Below, piece by piece: positions 43,976 to 52,796 of a stretch of DNA of 64,000 nucleotides. Both the position numbers and the translations under genes were made by a program. The first letter of the stretch is position 1, and the number at the start of each line of letters is the position of its first letter. The stretch comes from Priestia endophytica DSM 13796 (GTDB lineage Bacteria > Bacillota > Bacilli > Bacillales > Bacillaceae_H). Below the pieces are notes generated by a model. It was given only the letters and a program-made list of their open reading frames with translations, had not been told where the DNA came from and did no database searches. Location of the stretch: positions 62,001 through 126,000 of the forward strand of contig NZ_FOXX01000009.1 of NCBI RefSeq assembly GCF_900115845.1. Reading direction: 5' to 3'.

Positions 43976-44467
43976 TTATGATTCTAGATCTCTTTTTTCA
44001 TTATTAGTGAATAACTTAATTAATTTCTTATAATTTATCATTTTTTCCCAGTTGTTAATTACTTCTTGGAAGCTGTCTTGTAAATATTCATTAAAAGTTG
44101 TATATCTTTCTATTTCCTCTTTGGTTATACCACTCCATCGAATAACTTTATATTCCTCTACTGTGCTTAGGCAGTAGACAAACTCATCAACATTTTCTAT
44201 TACAATATATTTTTTAGGTAAACTCTGTTTTCTACGCCGCTCTGTTTGTTCAATAACAGATGAGCCATCTGCTTCTCCCTCAACACCAAGTATATCAACT
44301 CCACAAATGCCTCCAGAACCATATTTTTTAACGTATTCTCTATATTGTGGTGGAAAATTCACTTCTAACCCAATTTCTTCCTCTATTAGGGCCTCTTCAG
44401 AAGCTTCTCCAAAAAAATCTTTATCTTCCTCGTATCCACTTATCATTTGTAAAATTTTATTATTCAT
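43976..44467 (-). CDS. SMI1/KNR4 (SUKH) family immunity-type protein
   Basis: Product of 163 residues. The SUKH pattern is clear: EEEIGLEVNFPPQYREYVKKYG near residues 30-50, followed by GGICGVDILGVEG, IENVDEFVYCLSTVEE and DSFQEVINNW. Such proteins are immunity partners of nuclease toxins in polymorphic toxin systems. No toxin gene is adjacent. GAGGTGG lies before the ATG. It follows the Imm22-like gene by 40 bases. Confidence 0.82.
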   Translation of the reverse strand: MNNKILQMISGYEEDKDFFGEASEEALIEEEIGLEVNFPPQYREYVKKYGSGGICGVDILGVEGEADGSSVIEQTERRRKQSLPKKYIVIENVDEFVYCLSTVEEYKVIRWSGITKEEIERYTTFNEYLQDSFQEVINNWEKMINYKKLIKLFTNNEKRDLES

Positions 44468-44507
44468 AGACTAGCCACCTCATTCTGGAAGTTACAAATT
44501 GTAAGAG

Positions 44508-44897
44508 TTATTCATACGGTACAGTACCAATAAATTTCATCTCTATATTTTTAGATTTGTCTTCACTTTTTACTTCACTATATTTAAAATTATAAAGCAC
44601 AATAACAGAATTAATATCGTGTGATAAACTCTCGCTATTTATTAATTCTTTTATTCTAGGGATAAATTGTTCACTATAAGAAAAATCACTTAAAATATCT
44701 TCTATATTATTTTGAGGATCTTCGTTAAAACAAATTTCAATGTTATCTTCATCATAATAGCCAAATTCAAAGTTCGTACCAAACTTCGAGTCTATTGCAT
44801 CTCCATCTTTTGTATATCCTATATCAACATATTCCTCAAGATTTTGAAATGATTCAGAAACTCCAAACCACACGGAAACCATTCCATAAAACTCCAT
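44508..44897 (-). CDS. Immunity protein 22 (Imm22/DUF4284)-like
   Basis: Product of 129 residues: MVSVWFGVSESFQNLEEYVD at the start, KDGDAIDSKFGTNF, EDILSDFSYSEQFIPRI and the closing MKFIGTVPY. It is a paralogue of the protein at 61054-61428 (SVSIWLG, DGDSLPSLF, LEGISYEEIIIPKV, FDFIGCTNY) and both fit the Imm22 family. The ATG at 44895-44897 is chosen because GGGAGTG lies six bases ahead. Immunity genes without a neighbouring toxin are common in toxin-competition loci. Confidence 0.75.
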   Translation of the reverse strand: MEFYGMVSVWFGVSESFQNLEEYVDIGYTKDGDAIDSKFGTNFEFGYYDEDNIEICFNEDPQNNIEDILSDFSYSEQFIPRIKELINSESLSHDINSVIVLYNFKYSEVKSEDKSKNIEMKFIGTVPYE

Positions 44898-44979
44898 ATT
44901 ATCACTCCCACTTTTTAAGAAAATGGTTTGCATATTCTTTACTATGTATTCGCTATTTTAGAATACCACTATAATCTTA

Positions 44980-45459
44980 TTAAGAACCAATGGAAACCTT
45001 TTCTTCAAACGATATCCCAAGATAACGGTACTTTATATAAACTGTATGGATTGCTTTATTATGCAGGGCACTAATTCCATAAATCTCATAATTTTTGTTA
45101 TCCACATCCTTCTCTCGCTCAGAGAAAGATGTTTTAGTTGGAATAGTTACATTCTTTATATTTGTGAATCCAAACTCTCTTGCTTCTTTACTATGGAAAT
45201 CTTCAGTTATGACCAATCCTTTGAAATCGTTACTAACCTGCACCTTAGCTTCTACAGGTTTTTCATTATTGTTGACCGAGACATTTAATATCTTCATTTT
45301 GCTAAACCCTGTGTTGCCAATTCCGACAACAACAGATTTTTGACTTTGACTCATACCAAGTGTATTTATTTCTATAGGCGGATTAAACTTTATAAAGCTA
45401 TAGAAACCAACAGCAGCTATTACTATAACCAATGCAAAAATCCATCGTTTCTTTTTCAA
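44980..45459 (-). CDS. Membrane-anchored extracytoplasmic protein, unknown
   Basis: Product of 159 residues. Basic N-terminus and a single membrane helix (RWIFALVIVIAAVGFYSFI), then a soluble beta-rich domain with Asn/Lys/Val (SVVVGIGNTGFSKMKILNV). The start is a TTG with GAAGGGAG eight bases ahead. No lipobox. Similar small anchored proteins accompany toxin and stress loci; the family was not recognised. Confidence 0.6.
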   Translation of the reverse strand: MKKKRWIFALVIVIAAVGFYSFIKFNPPIEINTLGMSQSQKSVVVGIGNTGFSKMKILNVSVNNNEKPVEAKVQVSNDFKGLVITEDFHSKEAREFGFTNIKNVTIPTKTSFSEREKDVDNKNYEIYGISALHNKAIHTVYIKYRYLGISFEEKVSIGS

Positions 45460-45580
45460 GTCGTACTCTCCCTTCAAACTTATCTAGAATTTTATACATT
45501 AACTTGCTATCCAAGTTTCCCCTTCTATATTTCTTGCCAGCAAATCTTCTAATTAAGGTAACGTTCTTATAAAAAATATA

Positions 45581-45614
45581 AAAACAGCCACTCTATCGAG
45601 AAAAGGCTGTTTTT
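45581..45614. terminator. Terminator
   Basis: Arms AAAAACAGCC and GGCTGTTTTT; it ends the leftward DUF5412 gene. Confidence 0.75.
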
Positions 45615-45685
45615 GTTATTCCATTCTCCCCAATAATTAACGAAGGTGAAAGCATATATTAGCCCATTCACTTCAAAACTTCTAA

Positions 45686-46198
45686 TCACTCAGAATATGT
45701 TTCTCCTTTTTTTAAGTCCAAAATATGATTGTTTATCGAGAACGTATGATTATTTATCCACTTCACATCAGCATGATCCATTCTATAATCGTCGTAAACT
45801 GTTTTCTCAAACCATAGTGGACCATCTAATTTACCTAGGACACCAAACGATGTTGTGGCTCCGCCATTGGTAAGATAAAATTCTATTTTGTAGTTGTTAT
45901 TAGGGGAATGGGTTGTTTTAAACAAGTCCTCTGAGACAAAAAACACACGAAGTGCCACAAGAAAAAGAATGAGAAGAAGTAATGATGAGAAAATAAAAGT
46001 AAATAAACTTCTTAATCTTGATCGTTTATTCGTTTCATCTTCAAATCCGAACAGCCCTAAAATTAAGGCTACCAAGGTAAATATCCAAAGAATATAAACA
46101 GGCGGAGCTACTGACCAATCTGAAAAAACTAAGCTCAATGAAAATATTAAACATATTAAACATAAATAAAAAGACCATAAATTGTATCTTCTTGCCAT
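45686..46198 (-). CDS. DUF5412 family membrane protein
   Basis: Product of 170 residues with three membrane helices (about 8-25, 31-48, 64-86) and a C-terminal extracytoplasmic domain containing SPNNNYKIEFYLTNGGATTS, GVLGKLDGPLWFEKTVY and NHILDLKKGETYS. These segments match my memory of DUF5412 closely. AAAGGAAG lies before the ATG. It is a single gene; function unknown. Confidence 0.75.
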   Translation of the reverse strand: MARRYNLWSFYLCLICLIFSLSLVFSDWSVAPPVYILWIFTLVALILGLFGFEDETNKRSRLRSLFTFIFSSLLLLILFLVALRVFFVSEDLFKTTHSPNNNYKIEFYLTNGGATTSFGVLGKLDGPLWFEKTVYDDYRMDHADVKWINNHTFSINNHILDLKKGETYSE

Positions 46199-46390
46199 AA
46201 AAACTTCCTTTCGTTATATTACCTTATTCAATACTCATTTTCCCTAGCTAAACAAACTTTTGTATATATAATACCATAAAAGTAAATTTTACCCTTCAGT
46301 AATATAGTTATAGTCTTTACAATTAACCTCCTGCACTTTTTATTACAAACAATTCCTCCCTTTTTTAAGCATAAAAAAGGAGTTGGCGTA

Positions 46391-46558
46391 ATGCCTTGCC
46401 TTGTAATTGAGAAAATGACTTTATTAGGAACTTTACGTTTTGCTAGAAATGATGTTGTTGAAGCAGCTACTGTTTTTATTGGAGCGACATTGAATGCTAC
46501 TGCTCTTGTATTAGCTGTAAAACAACAGAAACAGAAAGAGTCTGAGCAAACTACATAA
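46391..46558 (+). CDS. Small alpha-helical protein, unknown
   Basis: A 55-residue product (MPCLVIEKMTLLGTLRFARN then DVVEAATVFIGATLNATALV) ending in a Gln/Lys-rich tail. AAGGAG lies eight bases before the ATG and a hairpin with a UUCG loop follows. A single amphipathic or membrane helix is likely. Not recognised. Confidence 0.55.
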   Translation: MPCLVIEKMTLLGTLRFARNDVVEAATVFIGATLNATALVLAVKQQKQKESEQTT

Positions 46559-46566
46559 CTTCTTCA

Positions 46567-46592
46567 CAAAAGAGACTTCGGTCTCTTTTTTA
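46567..46592 (+). terminator. UUCG-loop terminator
   Basis: AAAAGAGAC, TTCG loop, GTCTCTTTTTT, right after the small gene. Confidence 0.85.
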
Positions 46593-46602
46593 TCTTCCAT
46601 AG

Positions 46603-46662
46603 GTAAAGTTAACTTTACTTTATGTAAATATATGTTTACTAATTGTAACAAAATGGTATAAT
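46603..46662 (+). promoter_or_regulatory. Promoter with two operator-like inverted repeats before the Xre gene
   Basis: GTAAAGTTAACTTTAC (46603-46618) is a perfect 16-base palindrome, and GTAAATATATGTTTAC (46624-46639) repeats the GTAAA/TTTAC half-sites 21 bases on (two helical turns). TATAAT at 46657-46662 with TTTACT 16 bases before is the likely promoter, so the second operator overlaps the -35 box. This fits autorepression by the Xre protein. Confidence 0.7.
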
Positions 46663-46694
46663 TCATTTATAAGAAAAAAGCAGGAGGCCTGCCT

Positions 46695-46907
46695 GTGTTA
46701 ATAAATAGAGTGAGAGAATATCGAGTAGTACGCGATATTACACAAAGAGAGTTAGCTGCAGCTGTTTTAATCACTCGTCAATCTCTAATTGCGATTGAGA
46801 AACAGAAATTTAATCCGAGTTTGGAACTTGCTTTAAGGCTTTGTAAATTCTTTGATTGTAAAGTAGAAGATCTTTTTGAGTTAGTTGATGTGGAGGAGGA
46901 TAAATAA
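46695..46907 (+). CDS. Xre family helix-turn-helix regulator (YozG-like)
   Basis: Product of 70 residues, nearly all helix-turn-helix: VREYRVVRDITQRELAAAVL, then ITRQSLIAIEKQKFNPSLEL and LRLCKFFDCKVEDLFEL. Start GTG with AGGAGG seven bases ahead. Stop and the next ATG overlap by one base, so it is translated together with a membrane protein. Such pairs are widespread in Bacilli; the membrane protein may sense a signal for the regulator. Confidence 0.9.
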   Translation: MLINRVREYRVVRDITQRELAAAVLITRQSLIAIEKQKFNPSLELALRLCKFFDCKVEDLFELVDVEEDK

Positions 46908-47320
46908 TGAAGAAAGCATTCAACTTAATCGGAACTTTTGCAGCAATATTTATTTGTACTCAAATATTTACTTACTTCGAAATGAACGGATATACGTGGA
47001 ACAAGAGTGATTTTATAGATCTACTTCTTTGGTCTTTTGGCGTTATGATTGCTTATAGTGCTCTTGTTTTTTTATTTCTAAGCATTAAAAAACCAAGCTC
47101 CAAATCAAAAGAACCTGATAGTGATGAGAGAACGGAAAAGATGCACTTTAAGTTTACAGGTTTTCTTTTTATTATTTCTAATGGTATCCTGTTAATTGGT
47201 TCAATGCTCATAAAATTCACAGGCCAAAGCGCTATTCCAATAGATTATATTACTTTTTTTGCTTTTATCGTCCTATTCATTAATCTTTTTTTAGCTCCTA
47301 TAGTCATTAAAAAACTATAA
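46907..47320 (+). CDS. Four-helix membrane protein paired with the Xre regulator (DUF2178-like)
   Basis: Product of 137 residues with four hydrophobic segments (5-25, 38-60, 82-102, 113-133) and a cytoplasmic loop holding SDERTEKMHFKFTG, the DERxxxxxxK motif typical of DUF2178-like membrane proteins next to Xre genes. Directly coupled to the Xre gene. A short GC-rich hairpin (GGAAGCGCCGCTCC, within 47322-47352) ends the operon. Confidence 0.75.
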   Translation: MKKAFNLIGTFAAIFICTQIFTYFEMNGYTWNKSDFIDLLLWSFGVMIAYSALVFLFLSIKKPSSKSKEPDSDERTEKMHFKFTGFLFIISNGILLIGSMLIKFTGQSAIPIDYITFFAFIVLFINLFLAPIVIKKL

Positions 47321-47393
47321 AAAACAAGGAAGCGCCGCTCCCTTGTTTTTTATGTTCTTTTATAGGAGTAATTATTATGCCCTGCTCTCCTCT

Positions 47394-47585
47394 CTATCCT
47401 ATATCAAGATTTTCCCCGTGCATCTCCATCACCATTTTTTTAAATTCTTCCTCTGTAATTTCCCCCGTAAATCTCCGATGAATGAGTTCAACTTTTTCAT
47501 CTGTAAACTCCAAGCCTTCCACTGCAAAATTTGCTTTTACGTTCCCCATTGCCCGATCAAAATCAAAGTTTTTATTTATATTCAC
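47394..47585 (-). CDS. VbhA-like antitoxin, orphan
   Basis: A 63-residue product. The first helix has NVKANFAVEGLEFTDE, where the VbhA/FicA antitoxin motif (S/T)xxxE(G/N) would lie; here the first position is Asn (NFAVEG). HRRFTGEITEEEFKKMV matches the family C-terminal part. Such antitoxins inhibit Fic AMP-transferases by placing Glu in the ATP site. No Fic gene (HPFxxGNGR) is in this window. GTG start with GGGGG eight bases before. Confidence 0.65.
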   Translation of the reverse strand: MNINKNFDFDRAMGNVKANFAVEGLEFTDEKVELIHRRFTGEITEEEFKKMVMEMHGENLDIG

Positions 47586-47922
47586 TCATCATTCCCCCTT
47601 ATCAAAATATATGTATATCGTATCTCTTCTACATTCTAATATTTCCCATTTAAAAGGAAAAGGGCTATTTACAGCCTCTCTTTAATTTCATAAAGTTTTG
47701 CTTGGGTTTTCATTTCTCTTCTTTCTCCGAGGAGGTAAAACTAACTTTCTTTATTATAAAACTTGTAACCAAGATACTTTTTTCGCATTTTCCCCCGCAT
47801 TCCTATGACCTTTCTCTCGCTTCACAATCCAAACCTTGTTGAGAACGTAAGAAACAGGTATGATAGAGCCTGGAGTAAATACATATGATATAAGAAAAGC
47901 AGTTATTGTGGAGGGGTTTATT
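47586..47922. other. Intergenic region
   Basis: Contains an unused GAGGAGGT at 47730-47738 not followed by a long frame. The acyl-ligase promoter must lie in the right part. Nothing else recognised. Confidence 0.4.
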
Positions 47923-49431
47923 GTGGTTTTAGAGATACCAGAGAGAATTAATTTGTACAAAGAGCTGAGGACACAGGCAAAGAAAAATCCGAAGAAAGTC
48001 ATTTTAGAGGATTTAAACGGTGCTTTAACATATAAGAAAGTTTTATTAAGCGTAAATGTTTTAAGCCAGAAGATTTTACAAGCAACAAATGGAGAAGAAA
48101 GGGTTGGTCTTTTCCTACCGAACGTTACAGGGCAAGCCATTGCGCTCTTTTCCCTGTTTAAAAACGGGCAAGTTCCGTGTATCTTGAATTTTTCAATGGG
48201 TGCGCAAAGCTTGTTGGATTGTATTGAGACAACTTCTTTGAAAACGGTAATTACCTCAAAAACATTTATCAAAGTGGCTGGACTTAGTATGGTTATTGAA
48301 GAAATGGAAAAGAAAGTACATATTATTTACGTGGAAGATTTAAAAGACAATCTTGCGCTTTCACATAAAATCAAAGGGTTTCTCGAAACGAAAATATCTT
48401 GCCCTGTAAAAGCTTCCAAAGAAGAAGTGATTCTGTTTACATCAGGGACTGAAAACAAGCCAAAAGGTGTTGTTTTGTCACATCGAAATGTATACGCGAA
48501 CATCAAGCAAGCGCTCGAAGTGATTGACATTACGGAAGACGATAAGATTTTCAATCCCCTTCCACTCTTTCATTCTTTCGGGATGACGGTGTGCATTATT
48601 TTACCGCTTATTTTCAATGTAAAAGCGTTTCTTTATCCGTCACCGCTTCATTATAAAGAAATTCCGAAAATGATTAAGAAACATAAGAGCACGATTACGA
48701 TTGCGACCAATACGTTTTTTGATCAGTATGCGAAATATGCGGAGCCGGACGATTTTGCCTCATTGAAGTATGTGGTCGCTGGTGGTGAAAAGCTCAAAGA
48801 AGACGTGTTTGAAACGTATAAAAAGAAGTTCTCAATTGAAATTCTGCAAGGCTATGGAGCAACCGAAACGTCTCCAATTATTGCGCTAAACACGCCAACA
48901 TATAATAAATTCGGCAGTGTTGGAAAGATTCTTCCGTTAATGGATGCCAAAATTGAGAAAGTTGAAGGCATTACAGAAGGCGGAAACTTGCTTGTGAAAG
49001 GGCCTAACGTTATGAAAGGCTATATGATTCATAATGAAGGCTTTATTCCGAGCAGCGAATGGTACAATACAGGCGATATTGCGAAAATTGATGAGGAAGG
49101 TTATCTTCATATCCTCTCTCGCTTAAAACGTTTCTCCAAAATCGCTGGTGAAATGGTATCGCTCAACGGAGTTGAGGATCTAGCCTTCCAATGTTTTGGC
49201 GACTCTAATTTCTATGCGGTCAGCGTTCAGGATAAGCGAAAAGGAGAAAAAATTATTCTCTATACTACAGTTCAGGATGTTGACAGTAAGGAGCTGCGAA
49301 AGTTTATTAAAAGTAAGAAAGTCTCTTCTCTATATATACCGAGTCAAATTCATACGATTGATTCAGTACCGCTGCTTGGGAGCGGGAAGGCGGATTATCG
49401 GAAGTTGGAAGAGATGGCGGCTAAGCTGTAA
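47923..49431 (+). CDS. Acyl-CoA/acyl-ACP synthetase, AMP-binding family
   Basis: Product of 502 residues. ATP-binding loop VILFTSGTENKPKGVVLSH, LPLFHSFGMTV, the adenylate motif LQGYGATETSPIIAL and YNTGDIAKIDEEGYLHILSR followed by a Lys-containing C-domain. The arrangement recalls the acyl-ACP synthetase half of Aas (2-acylglycerophosphoethanolamine acyltransferase), here without the acyltransferase half. It activates a fatty acid. I start it at the GTG at 47923, preceded by GGAGGGG; an ATG 63 bases upstream has no site. It stands alone with terminators on its right. Confidence 0.85.
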   Translation: MVLEIPERINLYKELRTQAKKNPKKVILEDLNGALTYKKVLLSVNVLSQKILQATNGEERVGLFLPNVTGQAIALFSLFKNGQVPCILNFSMGAQSLLDCIETTSLKTVITSKTFIKVAGLSMVIEEMEKKVHIIYVEDLKDNLALSHKIKGFLETKISCPVKASKEEVILFTSGTENKPKGVVLSHRNVYANIKQALEVIDITEDDKIFNPLPLFHSFGMTVCIILPLIFNVKAFLYPSPLHYKEIPKMIKKHKSTITIATNTFFDQYAKYAEPDDFASLKYVVAGGEKLKEDVFETYKKKFSIEILQGYGATETSPIIALNTPTYNKFGSVGKILPLMDAKIEKVEGITEGGNLLVKGPNVMKGYMIHNEGFIPSSEWYNTGDIAKIDEEGYLHILSRLKRFSKIAGEMVSLNGVEDLAFQCFGDSNFYAVSVQDKRKGEKIILYTTVQDVDSKELRKFIKSKKVSSLYIPSQIHTIDSVPLLGSGKADYRKLEEMAAKL

Positions 49432-49446
49432 GATAGCTTAAAAAAC

Positions 49447-49496
49447 TAAATGAAATCCCTCACTGGTTGTCTTTTGACTAGTGAGGGATTTCATTT
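49447..49496. terminator. Terminator of the acyl-synthetase gene
   Basis: Arms AAATGAAATCCCTCACT and its complement, T-rich end. Confidence 0.8.
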
Positions 49497-49546
49497 AGCT
49501 TTATTCTCGTTGACTTATGTAGAAATGTTTTGAGTCTTAAAGAGAA

Positions 49547-49579
49547 AAGGGACTCTAAAATTAGAGTCCCTTTTTCTCT
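49547..49579. terminator. Terminator of the leftward membrane-protein gene
   Basis: Arms AAAAGGGACTCTAA and TTAGAGTCCCTTTTT nine bases from the stop of the gene at 49588. Confidence 0.8.
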
Positions 49580-49587
49580 TTATTTTA

Positions 49588-50136
49588 TTAATGTGTTGCT
49601 TCCTTCTTTTGAAATCCAATAAATAAGAAGCAAGTCATCAATGCTACCGCAGCAACAATCATAACACCCATAAAGCCTAAAGCAGCCATAAATACATCTT
49701 CTCCAGGATAAGAAGGTTTTAAAGTGATGTATTCATATAACCCATACATACCTAATAGGACATAGAAGCTACTTCCGATACTAGCCATTGTGAGTCGACT
49801 TTTCTTAGAACCAACCCAAGCTGCACTAAATGTTGCCCATGCCAAGATGCATGATAGTGTCCCTAATCCAAAAATCACAATATGAAGATAAGGAATATAG
49901 ATTTCTGTAATCATAAGTGTAAAGATCAAAAGAGCCACAATAGCTGTCATCAGAGTATTCCATAGAAACAATACAATGCCGCTTGAATATGGATTATGAA
50001 ACCAAGATTTTTGTTGTAGACTCTTTACCAATTTACTTTCTTGTTTTACCAAAGAAAGAACTTTTCGTCTAAAGACTAATAAAAGCATAATTCCAATCAT
50101 GCCTAGTAAAAAAATCGAGCTAATACCCAATTTCAT
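49588..50136 (-). CDS. Multi-helix membrane protein, unknown
   Basis: Product of 182 residues with five hydrophobic segments (about 5-22, 48-70, 80-98, 110-130, 148-172) and a short basic C-terminus. I start it at the ATG at 50134-50136, where GGATGGTG precedes; an in-frame ATG thirty codons upstream would add another hydrophobic stretch but has no ribosome binding site. The family was not recognised. Confidence 0.55.
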   Translation of the reverse strand: MKLGISSIFLLGMIGIMLLLVFRRKVLSLVKQESKLVKSLQQKSWFHNPYSSGIVLFLWNTLMTAIVALLIFTLMITEIYIPYLHIVIFGLGTLSCILAWATFSAAWVGSKKSRLTMASIGSSFYVLLGMYGLYEYITLKPSYPGEDVFMAALGFMGVMIVAAVALMTCFLFIGFQKKEATH

Positions 50137-50255
50137 CACCATCCTAAATATAATTTGATGATACTTGGTATATGTACTAACTAACACTAAGGAAAGTATT
50201 ATAATCAATGTTAAAATATACCACAAACATATAATAACATAAAAGGAGGAACAAT

Positions 50256-50450
50256 TTAATCTGTTCCTCCCTTTTTTAATTTATTAATATCTACTATAAA
50301 GCGATAAATAACATACAAAACTATATAACCCGCTATAATCCATCTACTAGTTGAACGGGATAGTTCCATAGGACCCCAAACAAAAAGAAATAAGGCAAGA
50401 AGAATCCCTACTAGAGCAAATATAAGCTTTTCTATAGCTTTTGGATTCAA
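50256..50450 (-). CDS. Small two-helix membrane protein
   Basis: A 64-residue product (helices at about 8-25 and 36-52, basic tail KLKKGGTD). Start TTG with AGGGGGT nine bases before. It precedes the 49588 gene by 119 bases on the same strand and may be read with it. Not recognised. Confidence 0.55.
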   Translation of the reverse strand: MNPKAIEKLIFALVGILLALFLFVWGPMELSRSTSRWIIAGYIVLYVIYRFIVDINKLKKGGTD

Positions 50451-50859
50451 ACCCTATTACCCCCTTTTAGATACAGAGATACTTATTTACTTTCTCTCGT
50501 TTCCTATTACCTTATCTTTCAAACTAGCCTCTTTCCTTATGAAACAGTATCTAAAATTCATGAAAAACCTGTTAAGTATCATATACTAATAGTAGCAATA
50601 CTTTTCCAAATATGTTGGAGCCTCTAAATATACTTATCGATTAACAAATGATGATGGATTAAGAGGAAGAGGAACTTCTAAAAACCGATATTCTGTTGCT
50701 TCATAAACATAAAAGGACAAGTCTAATAACTTGTCTTTTTTACTTGTTCGCTATTTTATCCTTTATCCATATTAACGAGAAGCTCTTTCCTCATATAGAG
50801 TGTAATTAATACTAAAAAATAAGTTGTATTTGATAAAGGCTCCTCATAATTTTCTATTA
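50451..50859. other. Intergenic region with a gene fragment
   Basis: At about 50595-50705 (+) a start-less frame reads KYVGASKYTYRLTNDDGLRG and ends RYSVAS before a stop, followed by a hairpin AAAAGGACAAGT/ACTTGTCTTTTTT (50710-50740) with a T run. It seems to be the 3' end of a lost gene with its terminator. The kinase terminator region lies at the right. Confidence 0.4.
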
Positions 50860-51795
50860 CTAAAACTTAAGGCGTTTTAGACATACCGTAAAAGTTGTCT
50901 TTTCAAAGGGTATACTATTTAAAAATATACTTCCTCCCATTTGCTCTACTAACCTTTTAGTAATGGTTAGTCCTAATCCACTTCCTTGGTAATGGGTATT
51001 CCTTGAGTCCTCCAAAGTATACATTCGTTCAAAGACTCGATCTTTATGTGATTCATTTATCCCTTTTCCTTTGTCTGACACTCCTACACAAACATCCTTT
51101 TCCATTATGCTAATCTTTAAACCAATCATTTTACCATGGGCTCCATATTGAACAGCATTAGAAATTAAATTATTTAGAACCCTCTCAATAGCACCTTCAT
51201 CTCCGCTAACAAAGACAGGTTCTTCTGGTATATCAATAACGACCTCGAATTCCTTATTTATTAGAATTTCGTAATAGTCCAATATGATTTTTCGGCTAAT
51301 CTCGCATATATCAATTCTTGAAGAGCTTAATTTTTTATCTCCGGACTCTAGTTTTACAAGTTCAAAAAAGCGGTTTATTAAATCTAAGACTTCTACAGTT
51401 TTTAAATTAACGGTTTTTAATAAATTCATAATCTTTTCTTGAGTTAAGTTTTTATCATTATTTATAATTTCAATATAACCTAGAATAACGGTTAGAGGCG
51501 TCTTTAAATCGTGGGAAATATTTGATAGCATTTTCCTCATTGAAAGCTCTATACTGTTATAATTCCCTATGACCTTTTGATTGTGGTCTAAAAGACGATT
51601 TATTTGTATTAACAAGGATTTTATATATTTATCGTTCGTGTAAAGCAATAACCTCTCGCCTGTTTCTTCACTAACAATTTTTTCAAGTTTATTTCTTATG
51701 TATTTAACTTCAGCCCTTTGATTTACTCGACTTCGGAAAAGAATTATATTTATACCTACAGAGCATATTAATAAGATGATCACTAGATAAAACAT
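50860..51795 (-). CDS. Sensor histidine kinase
   Basis: Product of 311 residues. One N-terminal membrane helix (residues 2-20), no extracellular domain, then dimerisation/phosphoacceptor helix with His95 in MLSNISHDLKTPLTVILGY, N box VLNNLISNAVQY, G1 DKGKG and G2 GSGLGL. A kinase without a sensor domain next to an ABC transporter is typical of antibiotic- or envelope-stress systems in which the transporter reports the signal. It is one base from the regulator gene. Confidence 0.92.
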   Translation of the reverse strand: MFYLVIILLICSVGINIILFRSRVNQRAEVKYIRNKLEKIVSEETGERLLLYTNDKYIKSLLIQINRLLDHNQKVIGNYNSIELSMRKMLSNISHDLKTPLTVILGYIEIINNDKNLTQEKIMNLLKTVNLKTVEVLDLINRFFELVKLESGDKKLSSSRIDICEISRKIILDYYEILINKEFEVVIDIPEEPVFVSGDEGAIERVLNNLISNAVQYGAHGKMIGLKISIMEKDVCVGVSDKGKGINESHKDRVFERMYTLEDSRNTHYQGSGLGLTITKRLVEQMGGSIFLNSIPFEKTTFTVCLKRLKF

Positions 51796-51796
51796 T

Positions 51797-52513
51797 TTAT
51801 AAATCCCCTAACTTATAACCAATCCCCCACAACGTCGTTATGTAATTTGGATGAGATGGATTGTCCTCAATTTTCTCCCTAAGTCGTCTAATATGAACAT
51901 TAATTACATTCTCATCTCCGTGATAATCATCTTCCCATACAGTTTTATAAAGTTGAGACTTGGTATATACCTGCGAAGGATTGGAAACAAGTAGTTTTAA
52001 GATATTAAATTCTTTTGCCGTAAGATTAATCTTTTTATCGAGTTTTTTCACAGAAAACCCCTCTATATCAATACTCAAATCTCCTATTCTCACAGTCTTG
52101 TTTTTTCTTTCTTCCTTTTCTGCCTTTGGTGCTTGGGAACTCTTATAGTATCTCTCCCTTCTAATCGTTGCCTTAATTCTAGCTAATACTTCGAGCATAG
52201 AAAAAGGTTTGGAAATATAATCATCAGCTCCAAGGCCAAGGCCAAGTGCTTTATCTACATCTTCATCTTTTGCAGACATAATAAGAACGGGAACCATACT
52301 TTTAGAACGAATCATTCTTAGACATTCCATACCATCTATTTTCGGCAGCATAAGATCAAGTAATATAACGTCAAATGTTTGGGTGTTCAATAACTCTAAA
52401 GCTTCTTCCCCATCAAAAGCCGCTGTAACTTCAAACCCTTCCTTTGTTAAACTTTCATTAACCATATCGCTTATAAACTGATCGTCTTCTACAATTAATA
52501 TTCTGTGACTCAA
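51797..52513 (-). CDS. OmpR/PhoB family response regulator
   Basis: Product of 238 residues: receiver domain (RILIVEDDQFISDMV, phosphoacceptor Asp53 in VILLDLMLPKIDG, SAKDED, SKPFS) and winged-helix domain ending RRLREKIEDNPSHPNYITTL and WGIGYKL. Start TTG with GAGGAGTG ahead. It should activate the ABC transporter and DUF4097 genes upstream. A terminator separates it from the DUF4097 gene, so it is probably its own transcript with the kinase. Confidence 0.93.
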   Translation of the reverse strand: MSHRILIVEDDQFISDMVNESLTKEGFEVTAAFDGEEALELLNTQTFDVILLDLMLPKIDGMECLRMIRSKSMVPVLIMSAKDEDVDKALGLGLGADDYISKPFSMLEVLARIKATIRRERYYKSSQAPKAEKEERKNKTVRIGDLSIDIEGFSVKKLDKKINLTAKEFNILKLLVSNPSQVYTKSQLYKTVWEDDYHGDENVINVHIRRLREKIEDNPSHPNYITTLWGIGYKLGDL

Positions 52514-52669
52514 AGTTTTCCACTCCTCAAATCTTTTATATAGATTAATATTCTTGTTTCACCATAAACACCAATTTTTTAACAAGTATTTCACTCCCAT
52601 TATAAACCTTTTTTATCCAAAATTATTATATTTTTCATAATATGTTATTTAAAATCCAAATAAACAAAG

Positions 52670-52706
52670 CAACCAATTTTCACTGCAATAGCGAAAATTG
52701 GTTGCC
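52670..52706. terminator. Terminator between the DUF4097 gene and the two-component genes
   Basis: Arms CAACCAATTTTC and GAAAATTGGTTG around an eleven-base loop. It ends the leftward transporter/DUF4097 transcript. Confidence 0.75.
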
Positions 52707-52796
52707 TAGTGTTGTTCTCTTTATCTCAAAAAAGGATTAACAAACTCTTTCATGTCAATATTTAATTCGTCAATTTCTTCATAAGCTTCTTAATAG

